Source: Tribonema minus (taxonomy: Eukaryota > Sar > Xanthophyceae > Tribonematales > Tribonemataceae). Taken from it: a stretch of 64,000 bases of DNA. Below the pieces are notes generated by a model, which searched no databases, was not told where the DNA came from, and was given only the letters and a program-made list of their open reading frames with translations. The stretch covers positions 496,001-560,000 of the forward strand of contig JAFCMP010000246.1 of NCBI GenBank assembly GCA_017506865.1, written 5' to 3'. This document shows, in pieces, positions 1-15,900 of the stretch. How positions within the stretch are numbered: position 1 is the stretch's first letter; every line of letters begins with the position of its first letter. The position numbers and the translations under genes are program-made.

Positions 1-60
1 ACCACGGTGTAGTACGTGCAGCCCTTGTAGCGGCAGCTGCTGAGCGCGCTGATTGGCGCC
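1..60 (-). other. possible partial exon at left edge
   Basis: Read on the minus strand, this edge gives an open frame with a Cys/Tyr-rich stretch (CRYKGCTYYTV). It follows an AG that could be a splice acceptor. It may be the next exon of the Cys-rich secreted gene to the right, whose fifth exon ends in a good donor at 1397, but I could not establish phase continuity. It is too short to assign to a family. Confidence 0.15.
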
Positions 61-1255
61 CCCTGCACGCAGGCAGGCACGGCTGGCAGCAGCGCTCAAC
101 GCATGGAGCGCCATTCGCGTTAGAATACACTCAAGTGCTTGGGTAACAGTGTTGGAGCGAGAGCTAGGTTCGGCGCGAGCGGCACCGTATCGCGGTTGCA
201 GTGACGGGAAGTGTGAACCTGAGCTGAATGCAGCAGTGTGGAGCTCGGCTGCCTCGTCAGAGCTGCCGACAGGGTGTGAGTATGCCGCCACACATGTGCA
301 CTTTGAAGTGTGTGCAGCCAGGACTCTGGGAAAAACGACACTCAGTCGCAGAAGTCAAGGGCAAGGCAAGTGACGCCTGGCAGGGTTAGGGTCAGGGTCA
401 AGGGTTTTTCGGTGCATCAGCGGCGAAAAGCTGCTGCTGCCGCGTGCGTGACATGCCTGGCTGAGCATCACATTGGCGACGTGCAGAGCACTGTCGTCGG
501 AGGACATAGGGAGCGACTGCGATAAGCAAATACTTATCAGGTTGGGATAGGGCAGACAAGCTGTAGAATGTGGAAGCCCCCACGCACACCACTTCATGAG
601 TATCACACTGTGACGCCAGGGAGTTGTGCCTCCTGCTTTCCTTGGGCATCGTCGGAGACAAAAGCATCAGGCAATACAATACCGGTAACCATGTACGTGA
701 AGTAGACGCATTCTGCAGCGTGTCGCGGCGCCAGTGCAGCGTGTCGCGGCGCCAGTGCGGTGCGTTCCGCCTCACACAGTGATGTGCATTTGCCCAGTCC
801 GAACTCACCCTGACTCTCCCCCTACCCAGGCCGCAGCGCGCTTGACTTCGCCATAGCCCCCATTGCCGACTCCACCAGCACGTGCAATCCCAGTTGCAGG
901 ACGGACGCATCGCGATGCGCGACTGCATACGGCGCCGCAGCGCTGAGCACAAACGCACGCAACCTGACGCTACCGCTAACCCTAAATCACCTCCGCGCTG
1001 CACCACGAGCGACTTGATCGAGCAGCACGCGCCTAGGTGCCTCGACGAGATCCGCTTGCCGCCGCGCCGCACGGCTCCATCAGCACCCGCGTGGTCAGCG
1101 GTATCACGGCGACGCATGACGTGTCGAGGGCGGTTCAGCGCACGGCCTACTGAACTCATGAGACCTTTCCATACTGAACACCCATGCCCTCGAATGCTAA
1201 AGAGCTTGCACGCATAAGTCCTTTTAGTCACTGTGGATACTGATGCCGCTGTTTG
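61..1255. other. no supported gene
   Basis: This 1.2 kb holds only overlapping open frames with no recognisable domain or convincing splice pattern. A 23-bp unit is tandemly repeated near 716-760. If the Cys-rich gene continues, this is intron or 3' flank of that gene. Confidence 0.4.
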
Positions 1256-1366
1256 ACCCGTGGCCGATGACTGCAACAGTGGCGACCACAGTCATCGGCG
1301 GAAGGCACTTGCGGCTAGCTACTCCTTGTCACCTAGAGCTCTACGATCTTTTGATTCGTTTCCATT
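1256..1366 (+). repeat. solo arm of the long-TIR MITE-like family
   Basis: This roughly 110-bp stretch matches one terminal arm of the inverted-repeat element at 40888-41149. Both share the order CCGTGGCC, GGAAGGCACTTGCGGCTA, CTTGTCACCTAGAGCTCTAC and TTTTGATTCGTTTC. No second arm is visible nearby, so it is a single-arm relic. Confidence 0.7.
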
Positions 1367-1396
1367 CGACCTGAGCTGAGCACTGCGCAGACTCAC

Positions 1397-4300
1397 TTGA
1401 CGAGCACGTGATGCTTCGGTAGCACTTCTGCGCGGGCGGGCACTCCCCGTCCACCCCGCTCGGGCACAGGCGCCCGCAGGTGTCGGCGGCGTCGGCGCTC
1501 GTCGCGCCGCAGCGGTTCGCGCCGGCGGCGGCGGTGGGCTTCGGCGTGGGCTTGCGCGTGGGCTTCTGCGTCGGACGGCGTGTTGGCTGCCTGGTGCTAG
1601 GTTTCGCAGTGGGGGAGGGGGATGGCGGCGCTGCGGCCCATGCAAGGACGACAGAGGTGAGGTCGCACTTGTGAGCGCTGCGATTTGGGAGCAGTGTAGT
1701 TTTGGCCACTGAGGTGTGGACCTTCCCAAACCTGAAGCGCTGCTTCGAATGTGGGAAGTGCCACAAGTTGAAGAGTGTTGCTGGTGCTGTTGTGTTTATT
1801 TGAAGCATCAACTTGCGAAGTACATAACTGGTCTGTTGGGCACGAAACAAATTCCTTTTCCAGTGCCTTTCATGACTACACCATGAATTGCGCACCGTCT
1901 TTGATGGGCAGGGCAGCGGTTACTGTAGTAGGTGTGTAGATTGGGGTTCTTTGGTTCCTGAGGCCGCTTGCAAGACGTAACAGCACATGAATTGGAACTG
2001 CACGCCATGGCATTAGTCGGCACTACTTTGCTGGTATTGGCGTTCACCCAGCGTCTGGTGCCAGAGGGAAAGCACAACTGTTCTACAGTTTTGTTGAAAG
2101 TCATCCTGCGCTCATTGGATGCGAGATAACTTATTGAATGCGCCTTCAAGCTGTACATACAAAAGCGGCGGCCGGTGGAGCAGTGGTGTTCCTGTAAGAC
2201 ACGCAGTGGGTGACCCTGAGGCAGCCTGCGCAGCACAAATACTGATGCAGTTGGCCACAGTGGCATAACATGAAGCTGCCTCAGTGGCTGCTGAACATGA
2301 GTGGCTGTCCAGCGGTATTTGACTGCTACTGATGCTACGGACAGTAAAGCTGTTCAATGGTCTGTTGAAGTTCTTGTCCGTGCATTGTACTTGTTGAAAC
2401 CGCAAACTGAATTCACAGGAGAGGGTCTGTGACTGATGCAATGCAGAACCACTGTGCCTGTGACAGTGAAGCCGCCGTAGGAGTTGTTCTATTTGAAAAC
2501 GAAGCTTTGCATTGTACGTTGTAATGCCGGCTGTGTGTTGAACCAAGTGTTTGGGACAGCTCTGCGCTTGATGCAGAACATTACATACCTCATCAATAGC
2601 AGTAGTACGTAGCTGAAAGCACATGTGCATCACTCACCAGAGCAAGTGACGCTGGCGTAGCATTGCTGCGTGGCAGGGCACTCGCTGTTCAGGCCGCCAG
2701 GGCAGAGCGCACCGCATGTGGTGGCGGCAGCGCTCCACGATGTGCCACACCTGTTATTTCCTGCAGTTGAGCATGTAAAAGCTGTCAGGCACCATTCACC
2801 GGCCACTGACATGTGCGGATGGCGAAAATTTGGTGAAGAGGCTCTGATCATCTCCAACAAACAGGCCGAACCGATGATAAACTTTACTGTACCTCGTCAG
2901 GAGTCTTGCAGGCAAAGTTCGCCACACCAACATTCACCTGCAGCTGAAAGAGATTTCTGTGCGCTCCACTGGCACCATTGCATTATAGAGTACCGCGGCG
3001 GCCGCAGTACGACAATTACATGTTGTGACTGCCTGAGGCTGTCGGCCATCAATCAGCATGGCTCACCAGTGCAGGTCAATCAGCATGGCTCACCAGTGCA
3101 GGTCACGCTGGCGTAGCAGTGCTGCCCACTAGGACAACCGCTGTCTAGGCCCGCAGGGCAGAGCGCGCCGCACGTGGCACTAGCATCGCTCCACGATGTG
3201 CCACACCTGTTGTCACTGCTGCCTGCAGTGGAGCATGACATTGTAGCAGCTGTCAGGCATGATGCACCTGCCACTGACATTATATGTTACAGTACAGAGA
3301 GCGAGAGGTTGTGAGAAAAAGGTTCTATCAGCTGATAGAGATTGCTGCAACGTTCAAGCTGGATTATGGAGTATAATAGTTACAGTGCTGCGTTATCTGA
3401 ATGGTGTGTCACTGATTGACTGGCTCAGATGCTGTCGGGTGTGTGTCAGTATCATAATGGCTCACCGGCGCATGTGACACTGGCGTAACAGTGCTCCCCA
3501 CTGGCAGTAGAACACTCGCTGTCTAAGCCGCCAGGGCAAAGCGCGCCGCATGTGGCACCAGCAGCGCTCCATGATGTGCCACACCTTTTGTCACCGCTGC
3601 CTGCAAGAGAGAAGACAAGTTGGCAACGTGAGTGTTAAACTGTGGCTTAGGCAGCCGATAAATGGTAATGATGGCGACACTGGATGTTGGAGCCTCTGAA
3701 TGAGTCACCTGATTGTCATATACGGCGGCAGACTGACTCTGGGAGACACAACTGTCTGTTTGAGTGTTGGCTCAGACAAGTCTTAGAGCGTTCAAGTTGT
3801 TAGAACACGCTTTTAAAATACTAATAGCCTACTAGTAGTCTAAGACTACCAGTACTACTAAGTAGTACTTAGTAAGTGTCGTACAGCCTGAGGGTAGTAC
3901 CCTACCGAGATGCTCAGTGCGTGTTGCACCGACAACACCAGGTCCTGCATGATGCACAATCATCATGATAAACTTCAAGTTGGAAAATATAGCTCAAGAC
4001 AATTTGAAGCCTCAACTTGAAAGGCCGGGCTTGACAATGGAGTCCTCGCGACCCGGTGCCGCAAGTCTTTAGAGTCCAATTTAAAAGTTTAAGCTCCGAG
4101 TCTGAGTCAGCTCTAAGACTTGGTATTATACTATAGTGTTAGTAACTCCAAGTTGAAGGGAGTCCGAGACTCGTCCTCAACTTGAAGCCCGGGCCGGCGG
4201 GCCGGGCTCGAAGGCGCACTGCTGCTCAGCTTGCGACGCCTTGCACTAGACTAACTTGAAGTGCAGCTGCGGCACGCTCAGCCTGTCACAGTCACAGTGA

Positions 4301-5504
4301 CACACTGTCAGTCACTGTGCTGCAAAGGCCTCAGCTGAATCATATCACTGACAGGCCAACTTGAATGGCACTGCATGTTGTGGATTACTAATACTATTAG
4401 CGCGCCCGCTTTGCCAACAACTTAAGTACTTGGTCCAAAAGCGCACCATGCCGCAGTCACTGTTACAACTTGGAGCCTTTAAGTTACTAATACTATTAGG
4501 GTAAATGTGCGTTCAACAGTAAGTGTTACACACCTGGTCCAGCTGCAACTTGAACATTAAGTTCAACTTCTTGAAGTCGTTGGACTCACATTTTGGTTTT
4601 ATCGCACTGTGCCGCGGGTGTTTGTCAGTGAGGTTACTAATAGTTCGACGGTTATTGAGCATTTTTACTCTATGGCCAACGACTCATCGGATACTCGTCT
4701 TAGACACAGATCAGCATCATGATCGAAGTCCCTGACACAGAGATGCCATTGGGATTACGGACAGTGCACCATGATCATGACGGTCCAGGGAACTACTAGG
4801 TATATATTTTTAAACTTTGAAGCAACTTGAAGACTTCTGATTCTTATGATATTACAAAAAGTAAAATTCATAATGACATCTTGCCCGGCAATGATTATCA
4901 TGGCATGGTTACTGTCAGTAACTAATAGTATCTGTGACAACGATGTGTCACTGAGTAAGTCAGGAAGACATTTGATGATCATCCACACGTGAACATGCGA
5001 AGTGTCCTCAGCTGTCTTGAAGGTTGTTGCAAACTTTAAGTTTAACCTTTACTAACTTGAAGTTAAACCTTCAAATTCGTCCGCACTCAGGGGAGAAGAT
5101 TTAATCCCTTCACCATCTGCTTGCATGTCCTCCGAGAGTCACACCGACGGTTCGCAACGCAGCATGAAGCTTAGGGCCTGGTACTACGGTATCCGGCACC
5201 AATAATGAACCAATAATGACCGCAAGTGAAACCAGTACAGTAGTGCGATATGTTTTCATGATGACCGGTGACCGTCGGCTAGTCAATAATTGTCAGCTGA
5301 ATTTGATATCGAAGGCTCACCAGTACACACCACGCTGGCGAAGCAGTGCTGCCCCGATGGGCACTCAGAATCCACGCCAGTCGGACACAGGGCGCCACAG
5401 GAAGCTGCCGCATCCGAAAATGTTGACCCACACCTGTTCACGGCGACCGCGGGGACGGAGAGCAGTAGGCAGGCGAAGCCCCTGCACAGACGACGGCCTG
5501 GCAT
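1397..5504 (-). CDS. secreted six-cysteine repeat protein (3' end not found)
   Basis: Five exons are visible: 5504-5321, 3600-3466, 3222-3094, 2760-2638 and 1630-1397. Exon 1 starts MPGRRLCRGFACLLLSVPAV, a signal peptide, and runs straight into the first module. Each exon encodes one module, roughly NRCGxSWxxAxxxCGxLCPxG followed by xDSECPxGQxCYxSVxC. Cysteine spacing is C-x10-C-x3-C-x7-C-x5-C-x5-C, with small variations (exon 2 has an extra three residues). Internal exons are 135, 129, 123 and 234 nt and all are phase 1-1. Exon 5 adds a Thr/Pro/Lys spacer (PTRRPTQKPTRKPTPKPT) before its module. It could run on to a stop at 1341, but a GTGAGT donor after 1397 keeps phase 1, so more exons probably lie downstream. 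Such modules with PT/KPT spacers occur in extracellular proteins of heterokont algae, often with carbohydrate-active domains (from memory). A wall or extracellular-matrix role is an inference. Confidence 0.75.
3601..5320 (-). other. large AT-richer intron 1 of the Cys-rich gene
   Basis: This 1.7-kb interval separates the signal-peptide exon from the second module exon. It is visibly more AT-rich than the rest of the window, has no plausible exon, and is dense in ACTTGAAG-type words. A partial tandem duplication begins twice with TTACTAATACTATTAG (near 4385 and 4483), each followed by a CCTGGTCC/TTGGTCC block. It also holds a half-copy of the foldback family at 3902-3943. It may be an old transposon relic. 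Confidence 0.5.
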
Positions 5505-5721
5505 GGCGTCCGATGCGGAGGCACCACTCTGGACGGAGTGCCGAGGGAGAGGAGACCTCCGGTCCACCTCGTCGCTAGGTGTGACGGGGCCTTCAAGATC
5601 AGAAAAATTCCCGATGTGCCTCTTCGTGCTAATACCAATATGCCGAGTCCCGCGACTTTCCCGACTTTCCAGTCGACATGTCGACATAATGTGTGGACTG
5701 TACCGTATACATTTTGAATAA

Positions 5722-5970
5722 TCGGCACTGTCGGCAGCGCTCCACATGGCGTACTCTGGCCGTGTCATGACACACATGGCAGAATCCAGGGGGGGGGGCA
5801 CATGGAGGAGGACGTAGGGGAGGACCCCGAGATGCCATTTGGCGGCGGCGGCGTTTGAGTGGTTGTCGTTGCGACACTTTCAGACTGTCATACGACATGT
5901 AGATTCCTTACAGCTAGATGCCAATCATCTGGGCTTTTTCGCGCCCTGAGCGAGAATTAATAAAAAGTAC
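5722..5970 (+). mobile_element. 5'-truncated LINE copy (3' end only)
   Basis: This 249-bp segment matches, in reverse orientation, the last roughly 250 bp of the large LINE at the right edge (58806-59055). It encodes the same C-terminal residues (MAYSGRVMTHMAESRGGG and PEMPFGGGGV, then stop) and the same 3' UTR ending AATTAATAAAAAGTAC. The only difference I see is one fewer G in the G-run (10 against 11), which shifts the frame. Homology begins abruptly, as in 5' truncation by target-primed reverse transcription. TTGAA occurs at both flanks and may be the target-site duplication. It sits between the Cys-rich gene start and the folate gene stop. Confidence 0.88.
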
Positions 5971-6033
5971 TTGAAGGCAAACCAGCAGTCGACGGCACCT
6001 GTCCGTGCTCTGACATTTTCTCAGAAGCCTGTG

Positions 6034-9919
<3,886 letters not shown>

Positions 9920-10985
9920 AGAGCTTGCAAGCCTGCAGGTGAATGCTATGGGCCTAGCTTGGTATCAGTCTAGCTGAGTGACTGGTTGTATGTCACGCCT
10001 GACACTGTCCGTTTCGCTCCATGGCGATGTGTCTAATCTTGACCAAGGGAGACGATTGCAGCAGGCTGCAATGAGGTCGTGCGATACATTTATTCTATAA
10101 TGTACACTCTGTGCCACCTCAAACTTCAAGTGCTGGTTGAAGAAGAATAAACTCAGCAGGCGAGCGGAGCGGCCTCTGAAGAGCAGAAACGCTGACCTCA
10201 GCTTGAACGCATGGACGCTTGCATCGACTTTCGTAGCAGCTCAGGAATTATCACATAAAATGGACAGCAGGCTACGTTTAACTTGAAAAGATTACTTGAC
10301 AAGATTCGCGCTACAGAAATTGACATAAACTGCGTGATGATACATACCCCTTGAATTTGTCGCCATGTTATTTGCCACAGTTGCCTATGACCAACGCGAC
10401 TGCACAAATCATCACGTGTGCTGCAATCACGTGTACTGCAACTGCTGCAAGCTGCCGTATGGCGATGCGAAACTCAACATGGACGCTCCATCAGAAGGCA
10501 TGCATGCACACGTCAACAGCGGTCATATACAACAGCCACAGCGCAACCAGTCAGAACTTCTAGTGACAAATCGATCTATTCTGAGCCTGTGCTGCTGCTC
10601 GCAGTGTCTGCTGCTCATCACCACGAAAGCCGGCATGAGGGCGTCTTCACTGCCGCCCCCCAAACGAACCTATACATACGTGCCATGCGACTGTGCGCAT
10701 CAGCTGCGCTACAGCCGCCCCCCCCCCGGGTTCTCTTTATGCACACGCCCTACGCCACCTCCAACAACCAGCCAAAACTATACACAAGATCAAAATATGC
10801 TGCCCCAGCGGGGGCCCCCTATCTCTGCATCGCCCCCTCCCACCTCTTGACGCCATTTCGCCGAGCACTGCTGTCGGCAGCGGCTGTGTCGCAGTGTCTG
10901 ATATAAAAACTCCAGCAGTGCCCTGTGTCCGTGCATGCACAGGCTCGCTAAGATACATACCCCATGCCACCACAATGCTGTGGCG
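9920..10985. other. intergenic, no supported gene
   Basis: This interval lies between the start of the folate gene and the end of the EF-hand gene. Open frames show no domain or splice logic. It contains an ACTTCAAGTGCTGGTTGAAG string near 10122-10142 that could belong to the folate gene promoter. Confidence 0.5.
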
Positions 10986-11209
10986 CTAGAAGGCAGCTGC
11001 TCCTTGATGTAATGACAGCCCCGTACCCTCCCAGCTTCGTTTGCACACGAGGGCAGCCAGCATCTGCGCCGTCGCCACCGCTGCTGCCGCCGCCGCCACC
11101 AATTGCATCAGCAGCAGCAGCGGCGGCAGCGGCAGCGCCATGCGCTTATGTAGCCTGCAGCGCTCCCGCCTGGGTCCTGTGCTGCCAAATGCCACTACCG
11201 CCACCGCCA

Positions 11210-11266
<57 letters not shown>

Positions 11267-12481
11267 CCATGCGCTTATATAACCTGCAGCGCCCCCGCCT
11301 TAATTCCAGTCTGCCGCCGCGCCGTGGCGGTCTGGTGCAGCAGGTTGAGGAGCGACAGCGCCGCGAGCGCTGTGTGGTGCGTGCCAAACCCGGCCGACGC
11401 CACATTATAGAGTGTGCCCGTACACATGAGGACAGCGCCGGCGACGCCTGCCCACGGGTTGTGCACCGCGGCCGCGAGCTGCGGGGGGACCAGCGTGTCA
11501 GCCTGCGGGGGACAAAGGGGAAATGGAGATGGGGTTGAAGTTGGTGTGTAAGTTGAGGTGCCACAGAGAGCTTAGAGAGGTGCTAGCAACATAGGGAGAT
11601 TGTGCAGGGGAGGTGGTGCGATGTAGGGGGATTGTACCAAGAATTACGTTGAAGGCAAGGAGGTGGAGGCCTGCAAATGGTGCCGCAGGCCATGATGAAG
11701 TGGTGGTGTGTGCGAAGAGGCGAAATCGTGGTGAAAGCATTGCAACAGGTCAATGGGAGGATGCGAGCATGGGATAGTTGATTGAAGCCAGCGTGGATAC
11801 CTGATGTCTGCGACGATCTACAAGAGCATACGCACTGCGTGATGCCATGGCCAAAAAACGGAACACGCTGGAGGACAGTGCAACGCAAAAAGAGGTTGGC
11901 AGGACTTACGATCTCGTGCAGCATGACTTTCTTGTCGCCATCTCTGTCGAAAGACTGCAGCCACCACTGGAGGAAGCGCTTAAAATGAGGGTCAACAGCG
12001 GCTCGAAGCCAGAGGAAAACGCTCTGCCTTGGAGGAGGCAGAGCTTTGGCAGGAGACGCTGGTATCGCGGCTTTCTCGTCAGCTGCTGCGGGCAACTCTG
12101 GAGCCGCATCGAAGCCCGCCTTCAGCAGAGGCAGTGGAGCGGCTCTGTTTATAGAAGTTGGGGCCTTCACGAGCTCTTTCGACCTGCAAGTGGACAAACC
12201 AAGGTTTTTGGTGAGAGCGCTGCTCGCGGCCTGAATCGGCAATTGCGTACAGCAACTCGCACGCGCATAGACGGTGATGGTACTCGCCTGCGATTTGGCA
12301 CCGTAGGCAGCTGACTCCCTTTCCCTTTGGCTATCTTTAACGAGTGCAGGTGGCTGAAGGATGAGAGGAAAGCATTCTCGCCAGTTTGGCTCACGGTCGG
12401 CATAGCGTGCAAGGCGTCCACCAGCACCGCCGCCGCGCACCAGGACGTAAGAAAAATCGCTCCTGCTGAAGATTTGCCCAT
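10986..12481 (-). CDS. small EF-hand protein with N-terminal signal and one membrane segment
   Basis: Four exons, 12481-12395, 12230-11910, 11502-11284 and 11063-10986, keep phase 0 and give about 234 aa. I chose the ATG at 12481 because the in-frame sequence upstream has only a TTG. The N-terminus (MGKSSAGAIFLTSWCAAAVL) is a signal peptide or anchor. A Pro/Ala-rich stretch leads to FLQWWLQS and a single canonical EF-hand loop, DRDGDKKVMLHE (about 105-116), with acidic residues at positions 1, 3, 5 and 12. A hydrophobic segment (WAGVAGAVLMCTGTLYNVAS) follows. The donor after exon 3 (GTTATA) is weak and the 25-codon last exon is tentative. I do not recognise the family. Calcium binding at a membrane or in the secretory pathway is an inference. 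Confidence 0.6.
11137..11300 (-). repeat. CAG/CTG microsatellite between two copies of an exon edge
   Basis: Roughly 18 CAG units occupy about 11212-11265 in an intron of the EF-hand gene. On either side are near-copies of the same 35-bp block (11137-11170 and 11265-11300, GCCATGCGCTTAT...CTGCAGCGC). One of these holds the presumed exon 3 donor. Confidence 0.75.
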
Positions 12482-12959
12482 GGCTGCAGCCGCGGGGCTC
12501 GAGTTGAGCGCCTCTTCAATGGAAAAGGGATCTGACAACCAATTTGAAGTTTGAAGTTGGCGCTGTCTTTAATCAGAGAGCGACAAGGGAGCATTTGCTC
12601 GCACACACACAGGCGGTAGCAGGTGAACTGGAATGGAATAGCGGTGGCGGCCACGTACGGAACGATGGACCTGCCGGCGGCATTGAATTTGTCAGCCGAG
12701 CGGCGGGAGCGGGTGCGTGCTGGTGTGCCTCTGTGTGCTTTTGGCGAAGGCTGCCCTTGTTGACTCAAAAACGCTTGTTTTTTGATGACAAGCTGGTTAT
12801 TTTCCGGCAGCATGATGATCAGCCTGCGAGCTTGTGTGGCTTCTGCAGCGGGAGTGGTACACACCGACATGGGTGTGCTTTTTGCTTGGCTCGCACAACC
12901 GGCACATCAATCAGATCTCTCAGCCGCAATCTTGCATGAGCTTTCGGCAATTGTGACCA
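12482..12959. promoter_or_regulatory. shared 5' interval, EF-hand gene / RING gene
   Basis: These 478 bp separate the two head-to-head ATGs. A doubled TTTGAAG word (AATTTGAAGTTTGAAGTTGG, 12541-12560) lies upstream of the EF-hand ATG. No TATA box is evident. Bidirectional promoter function is inferred from gene orientation. Confidence 0.45.
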
Positions 12960-15900
12960 ATGATGAACTTGGTGAGCTTCTCTCTGCGTCAATTGTGCTG
13001 CTGTTAACATGAAGCTGCTCCAAGCTTCACAGCACTTCGCTGATTCTCTCCACCTGCCGCTTTTCTGATTAACTCACCTATGTACCATTGCTCCCTTGCA
13101 CAGCTCCTGAACAGGGCCAACAGGGAAATGCATGATGCCAACCTCAGCGAGCCGCGGTACTGGTGGTCAGGGGTGGCTACGATCACGGCGGAGCTGCTGC
13201 TGTACGACCTCTTCCTGATACTGCTGCTGGTGAAGCTGGATATGGACCCGGAGCTGCCGTGGTTTGTGGTGGCGCTGCCGATATGGATCACCATCACGCA
13301 AGCAGGTGAGGCCGCTGACGCCGCACATGTTTACACAATACATTCACGAACGCCCTCATATGTGTTCAAGAATGACCGAAGCAGCACATGCTCTGGCGTG
13401 ACCGGTCGGCCCATCGATGGTGGTACAAGGCAGCATCGCAGGAGTGGCGGCATGTTGGAGCACCAGGAGCACGCAGCAAGAAGCAGCAGCACGTCAACGA
13501 TGACTTTGTGCTGAGCCGCTGCTGCGCTTCGCCTGTCGCGCCTCTGCCCATGAGCACAAACGCGACGTGAAGACCGGCATGGCGCATGCTGCCTTGATTG
13601 CACTCTGAGCATCAGCGAGATAGGTTGTTCCAGATGCTGCAGCGCATAGTGACGGAGCAAGTCAGCCTCCAGGCCCACTTCTGCTCGTGTTACATCACCA
13701 TCATGCTGCGAATGCCTGGGCGCTGTGCTCGTGCTCTGAGTTCCGTGCAGCTCACATTGCAGTCACATTGTGCCTCGTGCAGCACCGCAGTCACTGCCGC
13801 TAGAGGCTGGTGGTATGTCATGCCAGTCTCAGCGGCGTCTGCCCGGCGACTATGCCGGCAGGGCTGCCCGTGAGTGCGCTCGCTGCGGGATTCCCATTCA
13901 TTTTGTACTGGCGCATCTCTGATGACAGTGCGCTACGTAGACTCGGGTGCTTGCTCTGCAGGCGACGTGTATCGTGCAGAGCTTCAAAGGCTGGGTCAAC
14001 AACCCAGCAACCCTGAAATCCCGCAGGGTGATAGAACCAGTAGTACATAGCAGTGATCACGTACATAGGGCCACCGACCGTGCTTGCTGCATGCACAGGT
14101 GACCACACACTTGTCGCTGCCGCCCGCCCTTCACGAGAACGCGCAGATGCGTGAACGTGTTAGGCGCATGCAGTCGTTCGGAGTGCGCTTCATGCCCTGC
14201 GTACATACATACCATGCAGCGATGCTCAGCAATGGTCAAGTCCTCACCCATACTCATGCTTACCCCGCTGGCTGGCGCACTCGCATCAGCGAGGGACACC
14301 AAGCGCTATGACTGCACGCCGTCGCACCGGTCACAGCGCGCTCAGGCGCTCCAAGAGGGATGGCACGAACGCTCAGCCACACACACCAACTGTGCCTGTC
14401 GCTGAAGCGTGCTTCCCGCAGCCGAGCGGGACACGCTGCGCCGGGCCGCCGCGTACCAGTTCATTCGGCGACGCTTAGGGTTGAGGGTTACGTAACCCTA
14501 ACCGTAACGCTACACCAGTTCATGTGATGACGCGCCTCGATTCTCATGACTTAAGAGCGTGGACACGTGCTCAGCTGACCCCCCCCCCCCCCCCCCCCCT
14601 TCCCCCCCCCCCCGGGACACGCCACACTGTGCTTCTTCAATTCCACTCGATCTCACCTGACAGCCTCGAACTACAGTTCTGTATACTCAGCTCATGTGGC
14701 GCACCACCCCCCCCACCTCACCCACCCCCCCTGTCCCCCGCTGCGGCAACGATCCGCGACGTTGTGTGCTACACGCTGCGCCACTTCAGTTCCACTCAAT
14801 CTCACCTATCTGCCTTGAACCACTGTACTCAACTCATGAGGCACTGCTGCACACTCACCCCCCCCCCCCCCCGCCCCCCGCTGCCGCCGCGGCAGCGATC
14901 CGCAACGTCGTGTGCTACACGCTGCGACACTTCAGTTCCACTCAATCTCACCTAACTGCCTTGAACCACTGTACTCAGTTCATGTGGCACTGCAGCACAC
15001 TCAACCCCCCCCCCTCCCCCCCCTCCCCCCCCCCATCCCCGCCCCCCGCCCCCCGCCGCGTGGCAGCGATCCGCGACGTCGTGCGCTACACGCTGCGGCG
15101 CGAGGCCGCGCGCATGACGGCGCACTACCTCGCCTTCCGCATCGGCCACGACGTCTGCATCAACGTGGCAGTGCTCACGTCAGTGCTCCGCCTCGGCGGC
15201 GCGATCCCCGCCTCCGTGCCGTGGGTCGTGGTGCTGGTGCCGCTGTGGGTGGACGCCGTCGCGTGCAGCACGTATCTCGCGCTCGCGCCGGTGCCGCCGC
15301 ACCTGGATGATGTTGCCGCGCGCGACTACCGCGGCAACATGTGGAACGCCGCGCTGTTTCACCTGGGGGCGTTCGGCCTGCAGGCGGGGCTCATCGCCAC
15401 CAAGGTGGGCATGTACGTGTGCGTACACTAGGTAGGCATGCGTTGCGGAATCAGCAGCTTTACCAAGGTAGGCATGCTCACATACCGCTGAAAATGCAGT
15501 CCTCATGCCGAGGTAGGTGTTGCAGAGCTTCAGCATGCGCATCAGTCTGTGGGGGTGACAAGGGCCCTCATTGGCGCCCGGGCTAGGTGCCTGTGCGGCT
15601 TGGAATTCCCTCACTCTTTGAATATGCACAACAGTAGGAGACTGCACACTTTGCGGTTCGACGCGCTCGCACTGTCCGCTACTGTGCCGACAACACCCAC
15701 CCCCGCTTTTTCCTTACGTGTCGCGGGGATTTTGGGTCGCGCGCCACACAGCATGAGGCGCTGCCGCTGCGACAGATGAACTCTACTGTGCTGACCACGC
15801 CCACTCCCGCATTTTCCTTGCCATTTCCCGGAACTTTCTTGCATTTCCTGCGCAGGTGGACGGCATCCTCCACGGCTCCTGGTCCAACGTCTTCATCCCC

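Noticed and set aside
398-1276. 292-codon open frame on the minus strand
   Set aside because: Arg/Cys/Ser-rich composition typical of antisense or random GC-rich frames; contains a tandem repeat; no domain.
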